From Rhizobiales bacterium dw_265 (GTDB lineage: Bacteria; Pseudomonadota; Alphaproteobacteria; Micropepsales; Micropepsaceae): 64,000 nt of DNA. A program made the translations under genes and the position numbers. This document shows positions 45,727 through 54,232 of this stretch, piece by piece. A model generated the notes under the pieces. The model ran no database searches, had not been told where the DNA came from, and saw only the letters and a program-made list of their open reading frames with translations. Each line of letters begins with the position of its first letter. Positions within the stretch are counted from its first letter, which is position 1. Where the stretch lies: positions 496,001 through 560,000 of the forward strand of contig JAAVUU010000001.1 of NCBI GenBank assembly GCA_018449595.1, in the 5' to 3' direction.

Positions 45727-46050
45727 TCAAGCGGCCTTGACCGCATGGGCGCGAATATCGACCCCCAGACGCTTGCGGACGACGCCGAAGATCGCCGCGA
45801 GATTGTCCATGCTAGGATTGCCGCGATCCGACAACATCCGGTGCAAGCTCTTGCTCGGTGTCTGCGTTTCGGCCGCCAACGCCTCGAATCCGATGGACGC
45901 GTTCACCAGGTCGCGCAGCACCAGTCGCGCGGTATGCGGATCGCCGTTGAGAAACAGCGTTGCCGCCTCGTCGAGCAGCGCTTTGGCAAAGGCCGGATCC
46001 CGCGCCGCGCGCTCGGCCACCGTCTCCTTGAAATTCCGCGTCAGTGCCAT
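45727..46050 (-). CDS. Antitoxin, XRE/HigA-like (COG3636 type)
   Basis: The 107-residue protein has a C-terminal helix-turn-helix (GFEALAAETQTPSKSLHRML, then GNPSMDNLAAIFGVVRKRLG), the arrangement of addiction-module antidote proteins paired with RelE/ParE-type toxins. It lies 4 nt downstream of the toxin gene. It would neutralise the toxin and autorepress the operon. Confidence 0.88.
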   Translation of the reverse strand: MALTRNFKETVAERAARDPAFAKALLDEAATLFLNGDPHTARLVLRDLVNASIGFEALAAETQTPSKSLHRMLSDRGNPSMDNLAAIFGVVRKRLGVDIRAHAVKAA

Positions 46051-46054
46051 TCGT

Positions 46055-46405
46055 CTACCTCTTGCTCTTCCCTCGCGCCGCCGCAGCCTTCCGGGCCTTG
46101 TATTCAGCGAAAAGCTCCTCTGCGCGGGAGATATCCCTCTGCTGCTGCTTCTTGGTCCCGCCTGCCAGCAAGATGATCAACTCCTGTCCATCGCGCCCGC
46201 AATAAATCCTGTATCCCGGTCCCCAATCGATCCTGTACTCGCCGATCTTTCCAATCCATTTGACGCTGGAGGTGTTCCCCAGCTCCAGCCTAAGCGTCGC
46301 GGTCGCCACCTTGGCGGCCGCCTGGGGGTCAAGACCGTCGAACCAGGACTTGAAAGGGTTGGACCCATCCGCCCGGACATATTCAACGACCTTGATTACC
46401 GTCAT
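46055..46405 (-). CDS. RelE/ParE-superfamily toxin (HigB-2-like addiction killer)
   Basis: The 116-residue protein matches the phage-derived Gp49-like/HigB addiction killer group: FKSWFDGLDPQAAAKVATA, GNTSSVKWIGKIGEYRIDWG, GYRIYCGRDGQELIILLAGG and TKKQQQRDISRAEELFAEYK. Such toxins are ribosome-dependent mRNA endonucleases. The toxin-first, antitoxin-second order is typical of hig modules. It is divergent from the AbiGi-like gene, with a 70-nt shared promoter region. Confidence 0.9.
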   Translation of the reverse strand: MTVIKVVEYVRADGSNPFKSWFDGLDPQAAAKVATATLRLELGNTSSVKWIGKIGEYRIDWGPGYRIYCGRDGQELIILLAGGTKKQQQRDISRAEELFAEYKARKAAAARGKSKR

Positions 46406-46475
46406 ATAGTAACCTATGTGTTACTGCGCCACCAGCAAAAAGCTGGGGTGCCCGACCGGCCGAAAGGGAAGCCAG

Positions 46476-47492
46476 ATGAGCGGGAATCGCGCTCCGGAGC
46501 GCTATTTTTACCATAGTTTCCCGAGACGGCCGCAGTCGGAGGGCAATGGGCATGGCCTTGCCGTCCTGGAGATGATCCGCGATTTTGGCCTCCTGATGAC
46601 CCCCGAGATTGCCCGCTGGCAATACAGCCATGCCGACGGCTCGCGGCCGCGCGTCCAATCGATGGTCCAGCGCCGCATCAGCTTCACCGAACTCGCGCCC
46701 CACGAACTTCCCGGCCACGCCCGGGATTTCGGTCCCTTCGCCCTGGAATTCGAGATCGACGCGCTCAAACGGCTGGGCGCGATCCCGGTTGCCTACGTGC
46801 CGCAATCCGCAGCAGACGCCGGAGGCCTTGGCGGCACGCTCGTCAATCACGTCATCGATGCCATGCGGCTGACAGATCGCATGTCTCAGCTGGTGGACAT
46901 TCTTCGCAAGGCGCCACCCGAAGCATCCCGCGTGCCCATTACCATCCCCACCAACGACGGACCGGTGCTCTTCGACCTCGATATCCAGGAGGCGCGCGAG
47001 ACCCTTCGTGCCCTGGGTTACAAGCTCGCGCCGCCAGAACAACAGGCTTCGTTCTTGGAAGGCGGCCTCAACTATTATTATCCGGCCGATGGCCGCCGCA
47101 ACGAGGCCCTACTCTATTACCGCCAGCGCGAATGGCGGATCGCCGGAAACATTGCGATCAACAACCAGGAAATGATGCGCCGGCTCTCCGACACGATGAT
47201 CGCCCGCCTCCTGGCGCTGGACATCGATTTCTTCGGCCGGGAATTACCGCCGCGGAACGAAGTCATCTCCAATGTGTCCCTGCACAATGAGCCGCCCCAA
47301 CGGCTGGTGGATTGGTGCTGGGTGTTTCAGGAGTTCGGCGGGCGACGCGCCCTTCAATGGGCGCGCCGTGTCATGGTGCCCGAAGCCGCACTCGACGACG
47401 CCCGCCGGATTCTTTCGGGGCTGGCCGAGCCGCCGCCCCTGGTCGCGCTCGAAAGCTTCGCCGCCAATCCCGATTTCGCTGCGACGTCTTAA
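46476..47492 (+). CDS. AbiGi-like putative abortive-infection protein
   Basis: The 338-residue protein has the layout ERYFYHSFPRR, ISFTELAPHELPGHARDFG, then ALKRLGAIPVAYVP. This resembles AbiGi-type putative abortive-infection proteins (a His-Phe start, an FTxL...H...FG segment and GAxPVxY). No catalytic motif is obvious. GGGAAG precedes the ATG at 46476. Its 3' end overlaps the convergent HEPN-like gene by 4 nt. The family call is from pattern memory only and moderately sure; the defence context supports it. Confidence 0.55.
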   Translation: MSGNRAPERYFYHSFPRRPQSEGNGHGLAVLEMIRDFGLLMTPEIARWQYSHADGSRPRVQSMVQRRISFTELAPHELPGHARDFGPFALEFEIDALKRLGAIPVAYVPQSAADAGGLGGTLVNHVIDAMRLTDRMSQLVDILRKAPPEASRVPITIPTNDGPVLFDLDIQEARETLRALGYKLAPPEQQASFLEGGLNYYYPADGRRNEALLYYRQREWRIAGNIAINNQEMMRRLSDTMIARLLALDIDFFGRELPPRNEVISNVSLHNEPPQRLVDWCWVFQEFGGRRALQWARRVMVPEAALDDARRILSGLAEPPPLVALESFAANPDFAATS

Positions 47493-48061
47493 CCGTCCAT
47501 AGGCTCGCCCGCATGGGCCTTGCGGATGAATTCGGCCGTGAACCGCTCGATCACGCCGTCGCGGATTCCCAATTTCCGCTTCACCGGTTCCAGCAACTCC
47601 TGAATTCGCCGGTCCATCTCCCCGAATTTCTCGCCCATGTCCGTCAATTCGGCGATCATCCGGTCTCGCCCATCGCGCGTGACGAATTCCGTCGAACGCT
47701 CACGATAGTAATGGTGGGCAAGAATATCCCGAAGACGCTTGCCCTCGGCGACCACATCCTTCAGATCCTGCGGAATCCCGATCACCCGCTCGAGCCGCTT
47801 GATCAGATTCCCGAACGACTGAGCGTACTGATCGTTCATATAGGCATCGAACTCCGCTTCATAAATCTTGCGGTCGAAAGTGGCTTTTCCCTCGCGCTCG
47901 ATCCTGTCCTTCCAGCCCATGAGAAACTCGCCATAGAGGAGCGCATTAGCGATCCCGGATTCGATGACGCCGGACTCGTAATAGGCCAGCCCGAAATGCG
48001 CATACACCTCCTTGCAGTGCTCGCTTTCATCATACGGCGCGCCGTCCTGCTCCTCGCCCAT
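47489..48061 (-). CDS. HEPN-like protein (R-x4-H motif)
   Basis: The 190-residue all-helical-looking protein has KRLRDILAHHYYRER, an R-x4-H motif characteristic of HEPN ribonucleases of toxin-antitoxin and abortive-infection systems. The C-terminal part is charged and coiled-coil-like (GEKFGEMDRRIQELLEPVKR). It follows another HEPN-like gene by 4 nt. The function is inferred from the motif and neighbours; I recognise no named family. Confidence 0.6.
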   Translation of the reverse strand: MGEEQDGAPYDESEHCKEVYAHFGLAYYESGVIESGIANALLYGEFLMGWKDRIEREGKATFDRKIYEAEFDAYMNDQYAQSFGNLIKRLERVIGIPQDLKDVVAEGKRLRDILAHHYYRERSTEFVTRDGRDRMIAELTDMGEKFGEMDRRIQELLEPVKRKLGIRDGVIERFTAEFIRKAHAGEPMDG

Positions 48062-48065
48062 GCCG

Positions 48066-48716
48066 TCACCCGTTCAGCGTGTAGGAGGTGACCGCCATCG
48101 GCAGCTTGTCGGCCAACCCCCAGAACCGGATCATCGCCGCGACATAGCGCTCGATGTCCCGGGGCCGGATGCACAACCACTCGCTGTCCGGCGTTTCCTG
48201 GGCGATCAGATCGATATAGTCCCGCTTGCTGCGATCGATGAGATGGGCGGCCGATGTTCGCACCTTGTCCAGCGAGCTCCCCTCCCCGTGCCGCACGGCA
48301 TTGCCGACGATCAGAGCCTCCTGGAGCGTGGCGCGCAGATCGTGCCCAACGAGGTCGATGCCCGCCTTCTCCGCGACCGCATCGATAAGCGCAATCAGGT
48401 CTCCATACCTGGTCTTGACTCCGGTTCCAGCCAGAATCTGCGCAGCCCACAGCCTGAGATAGCGCTCGAAGAGTGCGATCAGGACCAGGGCGTAAACCTT
48501 GTTCGCCTCATTTGCGGTGTAATTGTCCACCTGGGCTGCTGCCCGGTCGAGGAATTCGTCCATGGTGGGTGCCTCGCCCGTCATCAGCTTCGGGTGGACC
48601 GGCGCACCCTTCATCGCGGGCAGGATGATGCGTTCATAGAAGCGATGGAGATTGGCCTGGATGGTGCGCGGCCAGGATTCGACCGCTTGCGCAGTGGCGT
48701 CATCGGCTTCGCTCAT
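48066..48716 (-). CDS. HEPN-like protein (N-x2-RHG motif)
   Basis: A 216-residue protein rich in predicted helices. It contains ALIVGNAVRHGEGSSLDKVR, where N-x2-R-H resembles the HEPN active site. The N-terminal half has a helical VYALVLIALFERYLRLWAAQ segment. It is upstream of and nearly abutting a second HEPN-like gene, and 92 nt downstream of DUF3800, all on the same strand. A two-component defence unit is likely but unproven. Confidence 0.58.
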   Translation of the reverse strand: MSEADDATAQAVESWPRTIQANLHRFYERIILPAMKGAPVHPKLMTGEAPTMDEFLDRAAAQVDNYTANEANKVYALVLIALFERYLRLWAAQILAGTGVKTRYGDLIALIDAVAEKAGIDLVGHDLRATLQEALIVGNAVRHGEGSSLDKVRTSAAHLIDRSKRDYIDLIAQETPDSEWLCIRPRDIERYVAAMIRFWGLADKLPMAVTSYTLNG

Positions 48717-48808
48717 TTCCGCCGCCCAAATGCCGGTTTGCCATCATGCCTGGCCGGGAAAGGAGCAGGGTGCAGGCGGCGTCTATCGATCATCGTTGTC
48801 ACCAAACC

Positions 48809-50038
48809 CTACTTGGACGCACCAATCGGCGGCGCCTCGCTGTCCTCGCGATCGGCAGCGCGGCGCATGAACGGCGGAAGTCCATCCGTCTCGTACCGCT
48901 GCATCGATTTCAGCCTCGCTTCCTCGGCAATCGAAAGCCTTTCGCGCGCCTCCCGCGCCTGTTCGGCTGTGAAAGGCGCATCCATCGTCGCGGCCAGCCG
49001 GGCATCCATCGCTTCGCCGACGCCTTTGAATGAAAAATCGCTGTTCCAGCCGTTTTCATAAGCATAGTGGAGTAGGTCGATGCAGCCACCCGGCAGATCC
49101 TTCTCCTTCTGTGATTGGTGATAGAGCCACAGGACAATGTCGGTGACCTGGATGCCGGCGCTGGCATGGTCTTCCTTTACTTCGAAGGTGCTGCCCACCA
49201 CCCGCTGCATCGAATAGGTCTCGCCCGCCCACTCTAGCGTCTCCGGCGAGGCGTTCGAATACATCTCATGCCAAGCCGCAAGCGTCTTTTCGAATTCCCC
49301 CTGCGTATCGTGCGTTATGCGGGCGACCGGCCGCTTGAAGCGCCGCGAATGCTCCTCAAGCCCTTCCAGCAGGTTTGCGAACGCCACCATGTTCGGAAAA
49401 TGACCCTGCCGCGCGCTGCGACGGTCGGTATGGATGTGGATGCACTCCGGAAATTTTTCCGCCCAGTCCAGTCCCTCGACGAGGACCTTCCTCGCCGAAG
49501 CATCTTTGAGGTGAACCAGTCCGTCTTTCAGCGCCCGGCAAATCTCCGGGATCATCGCAGTCGCCTTTTCTTCTTTCGGCTCCAAGATACATCGCCAAAA
49601 CTGCTTGGCCGTCTCGTAATCTATGCGCGTCGCCAGCTTGAACACCAGCATTAGCTTGAACGGGCGATAATTGTAATGATGCCAGGCGACCGCTGCGTTT
49701 TCGCCGGAGTCGAAAAAGGTGTCGAACACCTTCGTCGCCAGAAGGTATATCTTCTCGACGCGGGAAATGAAGAACGATGCCTTCGCCCGCGACAGTAGGC
49801 GAATGATGTCAGGCGCAATTGCCGCGATGCGATGGACGCCCAGTTCCTTGCCGTGCAGCGCCTTTACGCCGAGCTTATCCGCGATGGCCATGACATCGGC
49901 GCCAAACACGGCGTCGAAGTCGCCGCGCGTGATGAGCGCCGCCGTGTAGAAATCCGGCTGCGCCTCGTCAAAGAGATTGTGGCCGGTATTTCCCGTTTCA
50001 TCGACATAGGCAAAAAATGGGATCTTCGATTCACCCAT
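48809..50038 (-). CDS. DUF3800 domain protein
   Basis: The 409-residue protein starts with FFAYVDETGNTGHNLFD, the DUF3800 signature (YxDExG). It ends the domain with SAGIQVTDIVLWLYHQSQKE, the conserved D near the end of this RNase H-like fold. DUF3800 proteins are common in phages, plasmids and defence islands, and some are associated with conserved RNA motifs; their biochemistry is unsettled. The ATG at 50038 gives the family start; the frame upstream to 50182 is non-conserved. Confidence 0.85.
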   Translation of the reverse strand: MGESKIPFFAYVDETGNTGHNLFDEAQPDFYTAALITRGDFDAVFGADVMAIADKLGVKALHGKELGVHRIAAIAPDIIRLLSRAKASFFISRVEKIYLLATKVFDTFFDSGENAAVAWHHYNYRPFKLMLVFKLATRIDYETAKQFWRCILEPKEEKATAMIPEICRALKDGLVHLKDASARKVLVEGLDWAEKFPECIHIHTDRRSARQGHFPNMVAFANLLEGLEEHSRRFKRPVARITHDTQGEFEKTLAAWHEMYSNASPETLEWAGETYSMQRVVGSTFEVKEDHASAGIQVTDIVLWLYHQSQKEKDLPGGCIDLLHYAYENGWNSDFSFKGVGEAMDARLAATMDAPFTAEQAREARERLSIAEEARLKSMQRYETDGLPPFMRRAADREDSEAPPIGASK

Positions 50039-50602
50039 TGGCGCGCCCCTTTCCGGTCCCGTGGCAGTATCTCGGCACGGTTTGATCTCCCACCGCCAGC
50101 GTCGCCCCTCCGGCGGTCGGCTCGAATAGCTGATGCCCAGGTGCTGATGCCTGCCGCCCACACCCCTACCCAGTGCCTGCAATACCTAAAATGTAACCCG
50201 CGCAACAGCCCAGGCAAAGGCAAGCGGGCGAGCCCCTGCGGGTACGGCTCTAGGACGGCCCTCCCAGGGTCGGGCCGTCCCCGGCCCCGCTGGCCGGCGG
50301 TGCCGGCCCGTTCGGGTCACGATCCTCTCGCAAAAGCTATGGCCGGCCCCAGCGGGCCGACTTATGAGGCCAGCCCCGGAAAATCCGGGGCTGGCCGGAC
50401 GCCCTTTTGGCACGGCCGGGCGGGCCGGGCGCGTCGCGCCCGCCCGGCCGCGCGCGGGCGAGAATACCGCCCACCCCTCCATTCGGGGGCTGATGTGCTT
50501 TGGGGAGACCGGCATCGGGCAAATGCGCCGGACGCGGCGGGCATCGCGCCCGGCACCAGGACCGGTCACCTTCTAACGGCGCGACCCCGCGCCCTGCGGC
50601 AA
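50039..50602. other. Gene-free GC-rich segment with strong hairpins
   Basis: No credible gene is present. It holds two inverted repeats: GGACGGCC.. (50253-50260) with GGGCCGTCC (50272-50280), and the perfect 13-bp stem listed separately at 50368-50396. The phrase GGCCAGCCC recurs at 50368, 50611 and 50649. It could contain promoters for the divergent DUF3800 and DUF4942 genes, a structured RNA, or an origin. Confidence 0.5.
50368..50396. repeat. Perfect 13-bp hairpin
   Basis: GGCCAGCCCCGGA (50368-50380), AAA loop, TCCGGGGCTGGCC (50384-50396). No T-run follows, so it is not a standard terminator. Confidence 0.7.
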
Positions 50603-50721
50603 GAGGAAGAGGCCAGCCCGGCGAAGGCGAAGGGCCGGGTCCGAGAGAGGCCAGCCCCACGCCGGCAGCCTTCCGGGCGCCCTGCCGGTCAGAGGCCGCC
50701 CGCTCAACCGAAAGATCTCCC
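50603..50721 (+). promoter_or_regulatory. Recurring accessory leader, copy 1
   Basis: GAGGAAGAGG (50603-50612) is followed by CGAGAGAGG (50642-50650), CCCTGCCGGT, and CGCCCGCTCAACCGAAAG (50697-50714) just before the ATG at 50722. Copy 2 (52324-52448) shares all four blocks in the same order, so the two leaders are homologous. Confidence 0.6.
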
Positions 50722-50805
50722 ATGCAAACCCAGTCCACCGGGCGCAGCCATCTGCCGCCCCACACCCTCCCCGCGTCCGCACTGTCGAACGGCGGTGCGC
50801 CATGA
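50722..50805 (+). CDS. Possible 27-residue leader peptide
   Basis: The ORF MQTQSTGRSHLPPHTLPASA (plus seven residues) begins at the position where copy 2 of the leader has the start of its real gene. It ends in an ATGA overlap with the DUF4942 gene. That suggests translational coupling or a decayed relic of a longer gene start. The sequence shows no recognisable domain. Confidence 0.35.
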   Translation: MQTQSTGRSHLPPHTLPASALSNGGAP

Positions 50806-52298
50806 CCGCGCCCGCCTCCACCGCCCTCATGCCCCGCGCCACCGTCGAAGGCCTAGTCGCGCAGCGCAACGCCGCCATGACGGCCTTCGAAGCCGCCCAC
50901 GGCGCGCTCTCCCAGGCCGCCAACGCCGTCGCGGACGCCAATCGCCTCCTCGCGGCGGCGACGCCGGGCCTCAACAGCTACAACCATCATCTTCGCGGCG
51001 AGAAGGTCAGCTTCCACCAGGCGCAAGCCATCCCAGCCCTCCCGGACTACATGATGACCGCGCGGCGTATCGTCGATACCGATATTTGGGCCCATGTCAT
51101 CGCCATCACCGACCTGCAGCGGCTGATGGACAAGAAGGCCAAGGACCAATTCCGCCAGCAGCTCCTGGACGACCCGCCCGAAGTCACCGAAGACAATGTG
51201 CTGGCAACCCTGGAGCAGTTCTTCCTCGATGCCGACACCATCTTCAAGCGCGGCATCGCGGAGTGCTTCTCCAACCTCGACCGCCGCTTCCGCTCCCATG
51301 ACGGCTGGGAAATCGGCAGCCGGATCATCCTCACCCGCGCCTTCGACGAATACGGCTCCTGGAATTATCACCGCAATCACCAGGACACCTTCGCCGACAT
51401 CGAGCGGGTCTTCCGCACTCTCGACAACAATCCGGCCGCCACTTGCGAGATCGTCTGGAAGCTCGACCAGGCCCGGCGCGGCCATCACGGCCCGCGCCAA
51501 ACCGAGATCGAGACGCAGTATTTCACGATCCGCGCCTTCAAGAACGGCAACGCCCATGTCTGGTTCCGACGGGACGATTTGCTGGTGCGCGTCAACCAGC
51601 TTCTCGGCGAGTATTACGGCGCGCCCATCCCGGAGGACCGCGAGCCCGACGAAGACACCGGCCTCAACGACCCCAAGACGGTGCCGGCCAGGCGCTACGG
51701 CTTCTACCCGACGCCGGACGCTGCCGCCGATCTTCTATTGCGCGACGTGCCCCTCTATCAAGACAAGAACGCGCCGCGTCTTCGGGTGCTGGAGCCCAGT
51801 GCCGGCACCGGCAACCTCGCCCGCCGCTGCACCGCTGTTCCCAAGTCCAATGTCTCGCTCTATCACCGGGACGAATACCGCTTCGATCCGTTGGTCGACT
51901 GCGTCGAAATCCAGCCGCAACTGGCCAGGGCGCTGGAGGCCGAGAAACGCTACGGCCGCGTCTGGACGGTGGATTTCCTGGCGCTGTCGTCGGAAACGAC
52001 CGGGCTCTACGACCGCATCGTGATGAACCCGCCGTTCGACCGCGAGCGCGACATCGACCATGTCATGCACGCGCTCAAATTCCTGGCGCCCGGCGGGCTC
52101 CTCACCGCCATCATGTCGGCCGGCACCGAATTCCGGCAGACCAGGAAGGCGACCGCCTTCCGCGACCTGATGGATTCGATGATGGCGGGCTGGCGCGACC
52201 TGCCGCCTGGCTCCTTCTCCAGCGTCGGCACCAACTGCAATGCACGGATCCTGCGCGTCTGGGCGCCGGACGAAACCGGCTACCGCCGGCACGGCTGA
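50802..52298 (+). CDS. DUF4942 / N6-adenine-type methyltransferase
   Basis: The 498-residue protein has an N-terminal DUF4942 region (SFHQAQAIPALPDYMMTARR; FDEYGSWNYHRNHQDTF). A C-terminal SAM-dependent methyltransferase follows, with FYPTPDAAADLLL, RVLEPSAGTGNLARRC and the catalytic NPPF in YDRIVMNPPFDRERDI. The NPPF motif indicates amino-methylation of DNA adenine or a related base. Such solitary methylases are common on alphaproteobacterial plasmids and may give anti-restriction protection. Its start overlaps the tiny leader ORF. Confidence 0.88.
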   Translation: MTAPASTALMPRATVEGLVAQRNAAMTAFEAAHGALSQAANAVADANRLLAAATPGLNSYNHHLRGEKVSFHQAQAIPALPDYMMTARRIVDTDIWAHVIAITDLQRLMDKKAKDQFRQQLLDDPPEVTEDNVLATLEQFFLDADTIFKRGIAECFSNLDRRFRSHDGWEIGSRIILTRAFDEYGSWNYHRNHQDTFADIERVFRTLDNNPAATCEIVWKLDQARRGHHGPRQTEIETQYFTIRAFKNGNAHVWFRRDDLLVRVNQLLGEYYGAPIPEDREPDEDTGLNDPKTVPARRYGFYPTPDAAADLLLRDVPLYQDKNAPRLRVLEPSAGTGNLARRCTAVPKSNVSLYHRDEYRFDPLVDCVEIQPQLARALEAEKRYGRVWTVDFLALSSETTGLYDRIVMNPPFDRERDIDHVMHALKFLAPGGLLTAIMSAGTEFRQTRKATAFRDLMDSMMAGWRDLPPGSFSSVGTNCNARILRVWAPDETGYRRHG

Positions 52299-52323
52299 GT
52301 GCAAGAGCGGCAACACCCAGCAA

Positions 52324-52448
52324 GAGGAAGAGGGCGGCTCAAGACCGGGCGATCGGTCGGGCCACGAGAGAGGGCCCGGCCGGTTCCGGCCGGGCCTTGC
52401 GGGCACCCCTGCCGGTTCAAGCGCCCGCTCAACCGAAAGGACTATCCC
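52324..52448 (+). promoter_or_regulatory. Recurring accessory leader, copy 2
   Basis: GAGGAAGAGG (52324-52333), CGAGAGAGG (52365-52373), CCCTGCCGGT and CGCCCGCTCAACCGAAAG (52422-52439) precede the ParB-like ATG at 52449. The 41-nt spacing between the first two motifs agrees with the other copies (39-41). Confidence 0.6.
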
Positions 52449-54164
52449 ATGTCGAACGAAATCCTTGTTCCCCTCAAAGACCTTCACGTCTCGCCCTTCA
52501 ACATGCGGGCCGAGAAGAAAGTACCCTCGCTCAAGCGCATGGCCGAAATCTCGGCCAGCATCCTGCCCACCGTGCGCGAGAAGGGCGTCCAGACGCCGTT
52601 GATCGTGCGCCGCAACAACTCCGGCCTGGAAATCCTCGCCGGACGGCGCCGATTCTACGCCGCCACCGTCGTGGCGTCCGAAACCGATGTGCCGGTCACG
52701 CTACGCTGCGACCTGCGCGAGAATATCACCGACGCCGAAGCGCTGGAAATCTCCGCCATCGAGAATGCCGGGCGAGAAGACCCGGACGAGATCACCAATT
52801 ATGAGACCTTCAACGCCCTCATCCATCTCGGCCGCACCCCGGCCGAGATCGCCAAGACCTTCGGCAAGGAGGTGAAGGAGGTGCTCCAATGCCTGGCCAT
52901 CGCCAACCTTATGCCGCCGATCCGCGAACTCTATCGCGAATCCCATATCGAGGTCGCGACGCTGCGCCTGCTCACCATGGCGACCAAGACCCAGCAGCGC
53001 GATTGGCTCAAGCTCTATGGGCAACGCGAGGCCCCCTATGGATCGCGGCTCAAGAACTGGTTGTTCGGTGGGAGCGCCGTCGCCGCCAAGTTCGCGCTGT
53101 TCGACGCGGCCCCGTTCAAGGAGCAGATCGTCGACAATCTGTTCGGCGACGAAGGGTATTTTTCCGACGCCAAGCTGTTCTGGACCCACCAGGACCAAGC
53201 CATCGCGGCGCGGCGCGACGCCTATCTCGCCGCGAAATGGGCCGAAGTCGTGATCCTCGACCGCGGCGCCCAGTTCCAGGTCTATGACTATGTCAAAGCG
53301 CCGAAGAAGGATGGGGGTCGCGTCTATATCGAGCCGACCCACACCGGCGAGGTCCGCTTCCATGAAGGCTATCTCGGACGGCGCGAGGTGGAGAAGGCGA
53401 TCAAGCAAGCGGAGAAGGCCAAGGCCGCCAAGAAAGGCGCGAAAGGCGAAGACGAGGCGCCGTCGCGCTCGCCCATCACCAGCGCGATGCAGAATTATCT
53501 CGACCTGCATCGTCATGCGGCGGTGCGCCTTGCCGTGCTGGCCCGGCCCAAGGACGCCATCAAGCTCCTGATCGCCCACGCCGTCGCCTCCAGCGGCAAC
53601 TGGTCCGTGCATCGCGACAGCCAGAGCACGCGCAGCGACGATCTCAGAAAGAGCATCGCCGCCAGCCCGGCCCAGGCCGCTTTCGAGGCCGAAGCCAAGA
53701 AGGTGTTCGCCCTGCTCGCGCCCGCCTTCAAGGAGGCTGGCGCCCGCGCCAACGGGCGGGGAAACACCCAGGTGTCCGGGCTTGCCACCCACCGGCCGGA
53801 AGTCACCTTCGCGGTGTTCGAGCGCCTGCTCAAATTGAAGGACGCCGAGGTCGCCAGGGTCGCTGCTTTCGTGATGGCGGAAACGCTGGCCGCCGGCAGC
53901 GACGTCACCGATGCCTTCGGTGCCTTCGCCAAGCTGGAGACTCGCAAGCATTGGTCGCCGGATCCGCTGTTCTTCGAACTCATCCGCGACCGGCAGACCG
54001 CCAACACCATGCTGGCCGGCGCCGCCGACAAGAAGACGGCGGACCGCATGGTGACCGCCAAGCTTAAGGAGCAGAAGGCGACGCTTCTGGACGCCGCGGC
54101 CAAGAACGCCGCCTGGTGTCCCGCCTGGATGGCCTTCGCGCCCGCCAGCGCGGCCAAGCACTGA
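52449..54164 (+). CDS. ParB/Srx-fold plasmid protein
   Basis: The N-terminal ParB-like nuclease/CTPase fold is clear: LVPLKDLHVSPFNMRAEKKV, GVQTPLIVRRNNSGLEILAG, GRRRFYA and AEALEISAIENAGREDPD. A helix-turn-helix-like TPAEIAKTFGKEVKEVLQCL follows. The remaining ~350 residues are a long C-terminal extension typical of plasmid ParB-like proteins rather than chromosomal ParB (~300 aa). No parA is adjacent, so a role other than partitioning (regulation or replication support) is possible. The ATG at 52449 follows leader copy 2. Confidence 0.88.
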   Translation: MSNEILVPLKDLHVSPFNMRAEKKVPSLKRMAEISASILPTVREKGVQTPLIVRRNNSGLEILAGRRRFYAATVVASETDVPVTLRCDLRENITDAEALEISAIENAGREDPDEITNYETFNALIHLGRTPAEIAKTFGKEVKEVLQCLAIANLMPPIRELYRESHIEVATLRLLTMATKTQQRDWLKLYGQREAPYGSRLKNWLFGGSAVAAKFALFDAAPFKEQIVDNLFGDEGYFSDAKLFWTHQDQAIAARRDAYLAAKWAEVVILDRGAQFQVYDYVKAPKKDGGRVYIEPTHTGEVRFHEGYLGRREVEKAIKQAEKAKAAKKGAKGEDEAPSRSPITSAMQNYLDLHRHAAVRLAVLARPKDAIKLLIAHAVASSGNWSVHRDSQSTRSDDLRKSIAASPAQAAFEAEAKKVFALLAPAFKEAGARANGRGNTQVSGLATHRPEVTFAVFERLLKLKDAEVARVAAFVMAETLAAGSDVTDAFGAFAKLETRKHWSPDPLFFELIRDRQTANTMLAGAADKKTADRMVTAKLKEQKATLLDAAAKNAAWCPAWMAFAPASAAKH

Positions 54165-54232
54165 GCCCTCGCCGCTGCGTCCGGCTTCGGCTGGGCGCGG
54201 CGGCCCCCTCCTCCCATTCCGGGACCACAATC

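Noticed and set aside
52449..54164. Chromosomal or plasmid parAB partition locus
   Set aside because: No ParA ATPase gene is adjacent and the ParB-like protein is nearly twice the usual length.
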